Origin: Defluviitaleaceae bacterium
Lineage (GTDB): Bacteria > Bacillota > Clostridia > Lachnospirales > WQUN01
DNA length: 64,000 bases
Reading direction: 5' to 3'
Assembly: GCA_009777845.1 (NCBI GenBank)
Contig: WRLD01000003.1
Location: forward strand, 1 to 64,000
Shown: piece by piece, positions 16,015-24,305 of the stretch
Layout of the letters: every line of letters starts with the position of its first letter
Position numbering within the stretch: position 1 is the first letter of the stretch
Program-made: the position numbers and the translations under genes
The notes under the pieces: generated by a model
Database searches by the model: none
Told to the model about the DNA's origin: nothing
Seen by the model: the letters and a program-made list of their open reading frames with translations, nothing else

Positions 16015-17748
16015 TCAAGCCCCAATAACCCTATCAACAATCCCCCTCAAATCCCCATTCATGTCCCTCAATTTGCCTTCCGCGTCCTCTTGGGTAGCGC
16101 CTACTGGCATTTTCACACCAAAATACAATTTAATTTTCGGCTCTGTACCCGATGGGCGTACGCACGCCCACGAATTTGCGGTAGCGTAATAAAGCACGTC
16201 AGACACTGGCAGTGTCGCAGGGGCTTCTGTGCCTGTTGTTAGGTCTTTGATTATGCGGTTTTGGTAGTCGCGCGCTTCTATGACCGCCTCGCCTGCAAGG
16301 GCTTTGGGCGGCTCTTGGCGTAGGGTCGTCATTATGCGTTTTATGTCGTTAAGCCCGTCTACGCCCTTTAGGGTAATTGACTCGATTGTTTCGCGGTAGA
16401 AGCCGTATTTGGCATAAATTTCCTGTAGTGCGTCATAGAGCGAAAGCCCTTTTTGGCGGTAATATGCCGCCGCCTCGCATACGAGCAGGCTCGCCACTAC
16501 AGCGTCCTTGTCTCTTGCGTACGTGCCTGCGAGATAGCCGTAGCTTTCCTCAAAGCCAAAGATATATTGCTGGCCTGTTTTTTCAAAGCCCTTTATTTTT
16601 TCGCCGATATACTTAAAGCCTGTTAGAACCTCCATGTATTGCATACCGTATGCGTTGGCTATGGCGCGGGTCATGTCGGTGGAAACAATGGTAGAAATAA
16701 TCACGCCGTTGGCTGGCAGCGCGCCCTTTTCTTTCATTTGGGAAAGCAGATACTCCGCCACCAACACGCCTGTCATATTGCCCGACAAAAACTCGTACTC
16801 GCCGTTTACCTTTACCGCAACGCCTACGCGGTCGCAGTCGGGGTCTGTGGCTACTATTAAATCCGCATCTTTTTTGCGCGCCAGTTTAAGCGCGTATTCA
16901 AACGCCGCTTTTTCCTCGGGGTTTGGATAGGAAACGGTAGGAAAATCGCCGTCGGGCTTTTCCTGCTCCTCTACGGTAAAAACATTTTTGAAGCCCATTT
17001 CGCGTAAAGCGCGCCTAACTGGCTCGTTGCCTGCGCCGTGCAATGGCGTAAACACGATTTTTATATCGGACATGGGAATAATGTCGGGGTTAAGGCTCTG
17101 CGCCTTTACATTTTGTATAAAGGCGGTGTCTACGTCTGGCGAGGCTATGTTAAACAAGCCTAAAGCCGCGGCCTCGGCTTTAGGCATGGTTTTTACCATT
17201 GTGCTTGTTACCTTTTGCACCTCGCTGATTATTTCCTCGTCGCGCGGATATGGGCATTGGCCGCCGTCCGCCCAGTACACCTTGTAGCCGTTATATTCGG
17301 GCGGATTGTGACTGGCAGTTATTACTATCCCTGCCACACAGCCCAAGTGCCGTACAGCAAAGGACAGCAACGGCGTGGAACGCAGGCTGTCAAAGGTGTA
17401 TGTTTTTATGCCGTTCGCGTTAAGCACAAGCGCGGCCTCTGCGGAAAACTCGGGCGACATGCGGCGGCTATCGTGCGCTATGGCTACCGCCATTCCCTGC
17501 TCGTACACGTCACTTTTCAAAATATAATTCGCAAGCCCTTGTGTAGCCTTACGAATGGTATAAATGTTTAGGCGGTTTGTTCCTGCGCCTAGCACGCCCC
17601 TAAGCCCGCCCGTACCAAATTCCAAGTCCTTGAAAAAACGGTCTTGTATTTCCTTTTCGTCGTCGGCAATCGCGCGAAGCTCCGCTTTTGTTGCCTCGTC
17701 AATAATGGGGTCGTTTAGCCATTGCTCGTAATTCGCCTTATAATCCAT
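16015..17748 (-). CDS. Phosphoglucomutase/phosphomannomutase (alpha-D-phosphohexomutase)
   Basis: 577 residues. Interconverts hexose 1- and 6-phosphates through a phosphoserine. Seen: active-site loop ITASHNPPEYNGYKV (phosphorylated Ser), metal-binding DPDCDRVGVAV, sugar-binding FEESYGYLAG, and the phosphate-binding RPSGTEPKIKLYF near the C terminus. The length and N terminus match the Firmicutes PgcA-type enzymes, which supply glucose 1-phosphate for glycolipid and polysaccharide synthesis. It lies three bases after a small membrane protein gene and just before the endonuclease gene, all on the minus strand. Confidence 0.92.
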   Translation of the reverse strand: MDYKANYEQWLNDPIIDEATKAELRAIADDEKEIQDRFFKDLEFGTGGLRGVLGAGTNRLNIYTIRKATQGLANYILKSDVYEQGMAVAIAHDSRRMSPEFSAEAALVLNANGIKTYTFDSLRSTPLLSFAVRHLGCVAGIVITASHNPPEYNGYKVYWADGGQCPYPRDEEIISEVQKVTSTMVKTMPKAEAAALGLFNIASPDVDTAFIQNVKAQSLNPDIIPMSDIKIVFTPLHGAGNEPVRRALREMGFKNVFTVEEQEKPDGDFPTVSYPNPEEKAAFEYALKLARKKDADLIVATDPDCDRVGVAVKVNGEYEFLSGNMTGVLVAEYLLSQMKEKGALPANGVIISTIVSTDMTRAIANAYGMQYMEVLTGFKYIGEKIKGFEKTGQQYIFGFEESYGYLAGTYARDKDAVVASLLVCEAAAYYRQKGLSLYDALQEIYAKYGFYRETIESITLKGVDGLNDIKRIMTTLRQEPPKALAGEAVIEARDYQNRIIKDLTTGTEAPATLPVSDVLYYATANSWACVRPSGTEPKIKLYFGVKMPVGATQEDAEGKLRDMNGDLRGIVDRVIGA

Positions 17749-17751
17749 ATC

Positions 17752-18249
17752 CTATTTCCTCCTAATTTTCGCGCTTAATTTTTCGTGCCATTTTACGGGA
17801 ACGGCTTCCTCGGTGCTTTTGCGGCGCGCCCTGCGTTGTTGGTCGAGCTGTACCTTTGTTTTCATGCCTTTCATGCTTACAATATATGCGCCCGCTATTT
17901 CCACCTGCACAGTTTTTTTCACGGGCAGTGCCTTAAAGGTTTCGGCTTCGCATACCATGGTCATAATCTGCGGGCCGACCTTTGCTTTCACGAGCGGTAC
18001 CTTCATCATTCGCCCTAGCCGCGGCACTTGCTCAATCATTGCGCGCGGCATGTTGGCGTTAGTCATTCTGTCTTTTTTCTTGTCGATTATATACATGGAT
18101 ACCGTCTGCTTGTGCTGCGCGACCATTTCGTTTTGCAGTGCGGACTTTTTGCTTGCCCACGAATTTAGGAAGTAGATAACGACACCTGCTACTAGTAAAA
18201 TGATGGCTATTATGAATGCTATTGTCCAGAATGTACCTGCTGTACCCAT
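17752..18249 (-). CDS. Bitopic membrane protein, unknown
   Basis: 165 residues; family not recognised. One N-terminal membrane helix (FWTIAFIIAIILLVAGVVIYFL), then a basic cytosolic domain rich in K and R with MIEQVPRLGRMMKVPLVKAKVGPQIM and a very basic tail (QQRRARRKS, KIRRK). The start at 18249 is chosen because AGGAGG lies just upstream (about 18257-18262); a longer frame to 18300 has no such site. The gene precedes pgm by three bases and is probably co-transcribed with it. Its charge suggests membrane-surface or nucleic acid contact, but this is only a guess. Confidence 0.75.
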   Translation of the reverse strand: MGTAGTFWTIAFIIAIILLVAGVVIYFLNSWASKKSALQNEMVAQHKQTVSMYIIDKKKDRMTNANMPRAMIEQVPRLGRMMKVPLVKAKVGPQIMTMVCEAETFKALPVKKTVQVEIAGAYIVSMKGMKTKVQLDQQRRARRKSTEEAVPVKWHEKLSAKIRRK

Positions 18250-18296
18250 TCTAATTTCCTCCTGTTTTCTGTTTTGGAATGTGGATTTTTTTAAGA

Positions 18297-18512
18297 GCAT
18301 GGAACGCGGATTTACGCGGATTTACGCGGATTTAACGGATTTTCGCGGATTTTTTCTTGCGTGCAGTAGAAGCTAACGGAACACAGCTTACGTGGATTTT
18401 TAATTATGTGGATTTTATGAATTTACGTCAGACAGAATCCGCGAAAATCCGCCAAATCCGCGAAAATCCGCGTTCCATGCCTTTTAAATCCGCCAAATCC
18501 GCAATCCCTTCT
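18297..18512. repeat. Family A array
   Basis: Begins atggaacgcggatttacgcg and ends aaatccgcgttccatgcc plus a short tail, so the ends are inverted. It separates the antiporter and bitopic protein genes, both on the minus strand, and reaches the end of the antiporter gene. Confidence 0.85.
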
Positions 18513-18513
18513 A

Positions 18514-19965
18514 TCACGCCCGCAACGCTTCAAAAAACTCGAAGCTCTCGCCTGTTACTACCAAGACATCGTCACGCTTCAGCTCTGTCGAGCCGCGCGG
18601 CACAATTATATTGTCGCCGCGGCTAATCATTAAAATTAAAACGTCCTCGGGGATTTCTAGCTCGTGAATTTGCTTGCCTAGAATTTTATCGTCTGGCAAA
18701 ATTTTAAATTCATATAGCTTGGTTTTGCCCTCGTCTATGAAGTCGGTAAAGGTTTCCATAACCGAGTTTTCTTCGCTTTCGTCCGCCACGCGCAGTTTTT
18801 TGGCAAAAAAGGGAATGAGCGTGCCTTGGAGCAAAATGGAAAATAATGCCACGTAGAATACTAAATGGAACAGGTCGTAGGGCAGCATATCGCCCACCGC
18901 CTTGACTGCCACAATAGCAAACACAATAGAAGCCGAGCCGCGAAGCCCCACCCACGACACAAACGCCTGTTGCCGTAGGGGCATTTTGAACCACCGCAAA
19001 ATCGCAAAGGTCGTCAATGGACGCGCCAAAACAATCATAAAAATAGAAATAAGCGTGCCTGGGATAATAAGCCCATGCAAATGTGACGGAAACGAGAGCA
19101 GACCGAGTACAAAGAACATAGAAATCTGCATAATCCACGATATTCCGTCAAAAAAGTTTACCATGCTTTTCCTGTTCGGGAATTTGCTATTGCCTATAGC
19201 TATGCCCATTATGTAGACACACAAAAGGCCGTTGCCTTTCACTAGTGTACAAATAGCGAAGCTAAAAAACACGCTCGCCAAAAGCATAATGGGGTAAAGC
19301 CCCTCTATTTGCAGGTGCAGCTTTCTCAAGAGGACAATGGTGAAATAATACATACCAATTGCAACAAGAACCGCCGCCACAATTTGTACAAAAAACATGC
19401 CGACAATGCCCGTCCACGAGGAACCCGCCTCCGCCCTGCTTGCTTGCAGTACGGCAATCAGTATAACCGTCATCATATAGGAAAACGGGTCGTTACTGCC
19501 GCTTTCTATCTCCAAAAGCGGCGCGAGATTGTTCTTTAGCCCCAGCTTTCGCGAGCGTAAAATAGAAAACACCGAGGCCGCGTCCGTGGAGCTTACCACC
19601 GCACCAAACAGCAGCCCATAAATAATAGGAATACGCAAAACAAACGCACAAAAAAGACCCGCAATAACGGCAGTCATAATCGTACCCAAGGACGACATCA
19701 GAGCCGCCTTGACGACAATAGGCCTGGCGGTGTCCCACTTGGTACTAAAGCCGCCGAAAAATATAATAATAACAATGGCTACATACGAAATGCCCTCCGC
19801 CACATCATAATTTTCAAAATCTATACCAAAAATGCCGTCCGTACCCACCAGCATACCAAGCAAAATAAAAAATATAAGCGACGGAACCCCAAAACGGTAC
19901 ATAGCCTTTATGGAAACAATACACAGCAGTACCAAAGCTGACGCAATCAATAAGGGTATAATCAA
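18514..19965 (-). CDS. Potassium/proton antiporter, NhaP2-like (CPA family)
   Basis: 483 residues. About twelve hydrophobic helices (residues 1-385) form a cation/proton antiporter; the ion-binding region includes IESGSNDPFSYMMTVILI, and VGLRGSASIVFA is typical of the family. A C-terminal RCK-C/TrkA-C domain follows (ILGKQIHELEIPEDVLILMI ... LKRDDVLVVTGE), which in related proteins binds regulatory nucleotides. This places it with the K+/H+ antiporters that lower cytosolic potassium. The start codon is TTG at 19963-19965, with AGGAG about ten bases before it. It stands alone between a family A repeat and tetR. Confidence 0.88.
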   Translation of the reverse strand: MIIPLLIASALVLLCIVSIKAMYRFGVPSLIFFILLGMLVGTDGIFGIDFENYDVAEGISYVAIVIIIFFGGFSTKWDTARPIVVKAALMSSLGTIMTAVIAGLFCAFVLRIPIIYGLLFGAVVSSTDAASVFSILRSRKLGLKNNLAPLLEIESGSNDPFSYMMTVILIAVLQASRAEAGSSWTGIVGMFFVQIVAAVLVAIGMYYFTIVLLRKLHLQIEGLYPIMLLASVFFSFAICTLVKGNGLLCVYIMGIAIGNSKFPNRKSMVNFFDGISWIMQISMFFVLGLLSFPSHLHGLIIPGTLISIFMIVLARPLTTFAILRWFKMPLRQQAFVSWVGLRGSASIVFAIVAVKAVGDMLPYDLFHLVFYVALFSILLQGTLIPFFAKKLRVADESEENSVMETFTDFIDEGKTKLYEFKILPDDKILGKQIHELEIPEDVLILMISRGDNIIVPRGSTELKRDDVLVVTGESFEFFEALRA

Positions 19966-20045
19966 AACTTCTCAGCTCCTTTGTATGGGGTATTATAAAC
20001 AATAACATAATCGCGGGGAATTTCAAAGATAATTTTTTATGATTT

Positions 20046-20702
20046 TTAACGATTGCCCTCGCGATAAAAAACTAACCGCAGCGCATTTAGCACCCTTTCA
20101 AATTCACCTAAATACGCATCATAGCCCTTTCTGACCCTTGCGCCATGATGCTCACTTGCTCCTGCCACAGCTTCTGCGGTCACGCTTTGTACGTACCCCT
20201 GCATTGTATACGAAATAATCTCGATTATTATTTTTGGCTCGATGTCCTCTCGAAACAGCGAAAAATCGGCGCGAGTGTAAATGCCCTCAAATACGGAATC
20301 GCGGATTTTGCCAAGGGCTTCCAGCTCGGGAGAAGGGGGCAACGCCCCATCAAGGTACGCGCTTGTGATAAAGTCAAAAATCGCGGGAAACCTAACGGAC
20401 AGCTCCTTTTTTACCAACGAAAGCTGCCAAATGCTTTGCAGAATGTCGGACTGTATTAAATCGTCCGCTAGGTCTAAAAATTCGCACTTTATTATGTCCA
20501 TGGAATAGTCGATTAAAAAGGCGTATAGCTGTTCCTTTGTGCCGAAATAATGAAATAACGCGCCCTTGGAAATTTTAGCCTCTCTGACAATATTGTCGGT
20601 GGAGGCTTTTTTGTAGCCTGCCAAAAATTCCTGCATGGAGGCGTTGATTATTCGTGTTTTTTTGTCGTCGTCAAGCGCGAGAAATTTTTCGTATTTTTGC
20701 AT
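20046..20702 (-). CDS. TetR-family transcriptional regulator
   Basis: 218 residues. N-terminal helix-turn-helix typical of TetR (RIINASMQEFLAGYKKAST DNIVREAKISKGALFHYFG, residues 16-53) and a ligand-binding helical C-terminal domain. The start ATG at 20702 has GGAGG seven bases upstream; a longer frame beginning at 20753 would run into the operator and is rejected. The gene is divergent from the ABC efflux operon at 21079. A 41-base perfect palindrome with promoters on both strands lies between them, so the protein is likely to repress both itself and the exporter. Confidence 0.92.
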   Translation of the reverse strand: MQKYEKFLALDDDKKTRIINASMQEFLAGYKKASTDNIVREAKISKGALFHYFGTKEQLYAFLIDYSMDIIKCEFLDLADDLIQSDILQSIWQLSLVKKELSVRFPAIFDFITSAYLDGALPPSPELEALGKIRDSVFEGIYTRADFSLFREDIEPKIIIEIISYTMQGYVQSVTAEAVAGASEHHGARVRKGYDAYLGEFERVLNALRLVFYREGNR

Positions 20703-20724
20703 GGGGAAGCCTCCAGACACTCCG

Positions 20725-20765
20725 AGTATAAACATATTGACTAATCTAGTCAATATGTTTATACT
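20725..20765. promoter_or_regulatory. 41-bp perfect palindrome: TetR operator with promoters on both strands
   Basis: Two exact 19-base inverted arms (20725-20743 and 20747-20765) flank the centre atc. Each strand carries TTGACT, a 17-base spacer and TATACT, all inside the palindrome, so the same sequence is a sigma-A promoter in both directions. A repressor dimer bound to it would block both. Confidence 0.85.
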
Positions 20766-20774
20766 AACTCATAT

Positions 20775-21029
20775 GAAATCAATATCAACAGGTTAATGCT
20801 TGGGCTTGGGGCGGATAACGTCCATTAACGCAGAGCGAGGTAATCTCGGGACGGATAAATCCGTCCCCTACAAAATCAATGTCAACAGGTTAATGCTTGG
20901 GCTTGGTGACGGCTAATCGTAGGGGCGAGGCTTGCCTCGCCCGAGGTATGTACGTTCTGCGATTCGGGGCGGATAACGTCCATTAACGCAGAGCGAGGTA
21001 ATCTCGGGACGGATAAATCCGTCCCCTAC
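20775..21029. repeat. Two family B elements in a tandem duplication
   Basis: The stretch aacaggttaatgcttggg occurs at about 20788 and again at about 20884, each followed by B sequence: a shortened copy ending near 20871 and a full one at 20919-21029 (gtaggggcgagg ... ggataaatccgtcccctac). This fills the space between the divergent promoter and the ABC ATPase, so the exporter mRNA would have a leader of about 300 bases. Confidence 0.8.
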
Positions 21030-21078
21030 AAAACCCTATAAAACCCTGCAAAACCATACAATGTCAGGAGTGATTGCC

Positions 21079-21786
21079 ATGCCCACCCCCATAATCCAAG
21101 CAAAAAACCTAACAAAGGAATACATCATGGGCGAGGTAACGGTACGCGCCTTGCGTGGTGTTAGCTTTGATTTGTATGCGGGGGAGTTTATTGTGGTGCT
21201 TGGGCCTAGCGGGTCGGGAAAAAGCACTCTGCTTAACATAGTTGGCGGTATCGACAAGCCCACATCGGGCGAGGTTATTTTTGAAACGCAGGACATAGCC
21301 CAAGCCAGCGACAAGGAATTGACCGCATATAGGCGGAACGCCGTGGGCTTTGTTTTCCAGTTTTACAATTTAATACCAAACCTCACCGCGCGCGAAAATA
21401 TCAAGCTCGCTTCGGAAATGTCTAAATCGCCCATTTGTCCGGACGAATTGCTCGCCTCCGTGGGGCTTTCGGCGCGCGCGCGGAACTTCCCGACACAGCT
21501 TTCGGGCGGCGAACAACAGCGCGTAGCCATTGCGCGAGCGGTAAGCAAAAACCCGTCCATATTGCTATGTGACGAGCCTACAGGCGCGTTGGACTTTGAA
21601 ACAGGCATACAGGTACTACGTATTTTAAAGGATTTTAACCAGCAATACGGCAAAACGGTAATAATAATCACGCATAACGCTTCTATCGGCGCGATGGGAA
21701 ACCGCGTATTCTATTTCAAGGACGGGCTAATCGACAAAATAGTAACCAACGAAAAGCCAGTAAACGCGGAAAGCGTTTCTTGGTGA
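21079..21786 (+). CDS. ABC transporter ATPase (MacB/LolD type)
   Basis: 235 residues. Energises the neighbouring FtsX-like permease. Seen: Walker A GPSGSGKST, Q-loop VFQFYNLIPN, signature LSGGEQQRV, Walker B LLCDEPTGALD, and H-loop IIITHN. ATG 21079 has AGGAG eight bases upstream and is preferred to ATG 21061. First gene of the efflux operon; its stop overlaps the start of the permease gene. Expected to be repressed by the divergent TetR protein. Confidence 0.94.
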   Translation: MPTPIIQAKNLTKEYIMGEVTVRALRGVSFDLYAGEFIVVLGPSGSGKSTLLNIVGGIDKPTSGEVIFETQDIAQASDKELTAYRRNAVGFVFQFYNLIPNLTARENIKLASEMSKSPICPDELLASVGLSARARNFPTQLSGGEQQRVAIARAVSKNPSILLCDEPTGALDFETGIQVLRILKDFNQQYGKTVIIITHNASIGAMGNRVFYFKDGLIDKIVTNEKPVNAESVSW

Positions 21787-24305
21787 ACGCCATGTTATAC
21801 AAAAAGGGGGCTTCGCCCCATTCCTCCGACTGCCATATGGTGGGAATATCGCCTCGAAGCCTTAACGGTTTCACGTTGTACAAGAAAGCATACCGCGCAA
21901 TGTGGGCGCATAAAAGGGCTTATCTCGCATGTATATTTTTGATAATGGTCGGCACAATGCTGCTCACCGCTATGGGGACGGCGTTAAGCGGCTTAAAAAA
22001 CGCCATGGACAGCTTTTACGAGCAATACAAGCTCGCTGACGTGTGGGCGAGTGTCGGCGCGCTGCCGCTTAGCGAAGCCCACCGCTTGCTTGCGATACAA
22101 GGGGTAGCCGACATCACCGCACGTACAAGGCTAGAGGTGCGCGCTTCTGTAAATGACAGTGACGAAATAATTATTTTGCGGTTGTTTTCTTATGTGCCGA
22201 ATGATACGGAACGGATAAACAATTTTTTAATTAGCCAAGACGATTTTAAGGCTTCGGGACGATATTCCCACCAAGAAGGCAGTAAGGTGTTGTCGCAGAC
22301 AACACCGCACGCCGACCAAGAAACAGTCGGCGAAATGGGGCTAAGCCCCATACTACTAAACGAAGCCTTCATCTCCGCCCACTCCCTAAACCCAAACGAC
22401 CAAATAACCCTATTCGCCCAAGGCCGCGAGCTACGCTACACAGTCGCAGGCTCTATTATGACACCCGAGTACGTATACATCGCGCGCGGCGGTACGGAAG
22501 TAATGCCGAACGCTTCGGGCTTTGGCATAGCCTATATCACGCAGGAATCTATGGACATTCTCACAGGGAACGCAGGCATCGCCAACGAGGTGGTCTTTAC
22601 ACTGCAAGACGGCGTAGAGCTAGAGGACATATACGGCCATTTGCAGGACGCGCTTAGCCCCTACGGCTTAATCTCGCTGTCAGACAGAATGGGGCTGATT
22701 AGCTACTCGTTCCTAGACATGGAAGTAAAATCCATCGAAGCTGTGTCCACCAGTATGCCTATGGTGTTTGTGTCCATGGCTATGGTGGTTTTGTACCTTA
22801 TGCTAAAGCGAATAATCGAGCAGGAACGCACACAAATAGGGGTACTTAAAGCCTTTGGGTACGCGAACAAGGACTTGCTGCTGCACTACATGGCGTACGG
22901 CGGAATAACTGGCATAATCGGCGGTTTGCTGGGCTTTTTGTACGGCGGTGCGTTGTCGGGCTTTTATCTGCGTATGTTCTTGGAATTTTTCGCTATGCCC
23001 GATATGAAGCAATCCGTAGAGCCTATATATCTTGCCGCTTCGTTGGGGCTTGCGGTGGGCGGCGGCTTGCTCGGTGCGTTTATGGGCGCGTTTAAGGCGT
23101 TGACCCTTGCGCCGTCGGAAGCTATGCGGCCGGAAAGCCCAAAGCCCATTAAATATGATATTATAGGAAAAATAAAGTTTTTGCCCTATATTTTAAGCTC
23201 GCGGGGGCAAATGGCGTTGCGCGGCATTGTGCGTAATCCGTTCCGCTCGGGCTTTGTTATTATTGGCGTGACGTTTTCCTTTGTCTTGCTTGTAGTCTTT
23301 GGCGATATGGAGGGCATGGTAGATACCTTGCTGTATTCCCAGTTTACAGATATGCAAAAGTACAGTGCGAAAGCGACCTTACGCCAGCCCATTCCGCTTA
23401 CCCAAGCCATAGAAGCCGCGTACGCCATTCCGCAAATTACACAAGCAGAGGCTCTGTGGGAGGTACCGGTTGTATTATCCAACAGGCATATAAAAAGCGG
23501 CGCGACAATCACGGGAATTGCCGCAGACAGCGGCTTGTTTGCGGTTTTTGACACAGATACACGAAGGGCGTATCCGCCGCCCACAGACGGCTTAATTATC
23601 ACCAACGGACTAGCAGACCAGCTACACGCGCAGGCAGGAACGCTTCTATATATCTCCAATTTGCAGGGCGAGGACATCGCCGTACCAGTAACGCGCGTAA
23701 TTACACAAAACGTAGGAAGCGGCGCGTATATGGAAATTTCCGCGCTTGCGGATTTGCTGGAACACCCAGCCGCCGCCAACGCGCTTATTTTCAACACAAG
23801 CGATTTACCCGCCGTGGCGGATTATCTGAAAGAAAGTACAATAGTAGGCACGGTGGATTCCGTAGAAGCTACCTTGCAGCAATATGTAGACATGCTCGCG
23901 CCGTTTTCGGCTATATATTCCGTGATGTTTTTTATGGGCGTGGCGATTGCGTTCGCGATTATTTACAACACGGCGGCTATCTCCCTTTCCGAACGGCAGC
24001 GCGAGTTTGCGACCCTGCGCGTGCTTGGCTTGAGCGTGGACGAGGTGTGCGAGATTATGCGGTTTGAATACTGGGTACTCGCCGCCGTGGGAATAGCGGT
24101 GGGACTGCCGCTTGCGCCTATGCTGTTGGTTTTGATAAACGCGGTAATGGACACGTCCATGATGAGTATGCCTACCAATATCAATACAAGCGCGTACATT
24201 ATGGCAGGGCTGGGCTGTATAGCGGCTATTATGCTTTCCAATTTTTCTACTAAGCGTAAGATTCGGAAATTTAATATGGTAGAGGTTTTGAAGGAGAGGG
24301 AGTAA
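21780..24305 (+). CDS. ABC transporter permease, FtsX/MacB type, with repeat-derived inserts
   Basis: 841 residues with two FtsX-type modules: a first helix near residue 45 (AYLACIFLIMVGTMLLTAMG), an extracytoplasmic domain, three helices near residues 320-440, then a second set near 485 and 715-830. It works with the ATPase and the HlyD-like protein to move a lipophilic or peptide substrate outward. Two segments are mobile repeats read in frame: residues about 10-30 (GASPHSSDCHMVGISPRSL, family D, between LYKK and a second LYKK) and residues about 157-190 (family D in reverse holding family E, reading GSKVLSQTTPHADQ). Possible starts are TTG 21780, GTG 21783 (overlapping the stop of the ATPase gene) and ATG 21792. 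Confidence 0.88.
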   Translation: MVNAMLYKKGASPHSSDCHMVGISPRSLNGFTLYKKAYRAMWAHKRAYLACIFLIMVGTMLLTAMGTALSGLKNAMDSFYEQYKLADVWASVGALPLSEAHRLLAIQGVADITARTRLEVRASVNDSDEIIILRLFSYVPNDTERINNFLISQDDFKASGRYSHQEGSKVLSQTTPHADQETVGEMGLSPILLNEAFISAHSLNPNDQITLFAQGRELRYTVAGSIMTPEYVYIARGGTEVMPNASGFGIAYITQESMDILTGNAGIANEVVFTLQDGVELEDIYGHLQDALSPYGLISLSDRMGLISYSFLDMEVKSIEAVSTSMPMVFVSMAMVVLYLMLKRIIEQERTQIGVLKAFGYANKDLLLHYMAYGGITGIIGGLLGFLYGGALSGFYLRMFLEFFAMPDMKQSVEPIYLAASLGLAVGGGLLGAFMGAFKALTLAPSEAMRPESPKPIKYDIIGKIKFLPYILSSRGQMALRGIVRNPFRSGFVIIGVTFSFVLLVVFGDMEGMVDTLLYSQFTDMQKYSAKATLRQPIPLTQAIEAAYAIPQITQAEALWEVPVVLSNRHIKSGATITGIAADSGLFAVFDTDTRRAYPPPTDGLIITNGLADQLHAQAGTLLYISNLQGEDIAVPVTRVITQNVGSGAYMEISALADLLEHPAAANALIFNTSDLPAVADYLKESTIVGTVDSVEATLQQYVDMLAPFSAIYSVMFFMGVAIAFAIIYNTAAISLSERQREFATLRVLGLSVDEVCEIMRFEYWVLAAVGIAVGLPLAPMLLVLINAVMDTSMMSMPTNINTSAYIMAGLGCIAAIMLSNFSTKRKIRKFNMVEVLKERE
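21806..21868 (+). repeat. Family D element in the 5' end of the permease gene
   Basis: gggggcttcgccccattcct, then gtgggaatatcgcc and tcgaagccttaacgg. Flanked by ttatacaaaaag and ttgtacaagaaag, an imperfect repeat of the target that could reflect duplication on insertion. Read in frame. Confidence 0.85.
22248..22349 (-). repeat. Family D element in reverse, interrupted by a family E element, inside the permease gene
   Basis: The left part (aaggcttcgggacgatattc) and right part (cagtcggcgaaatggggc, then taagcccc) are a complete D element in reverse. Between them, at about 22275-22317, sits E (ggcagtaaggtgttgtcgca, gacaacaccgcacgccgacc). The reading frame is kept throughout. Confidence 0.85.
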
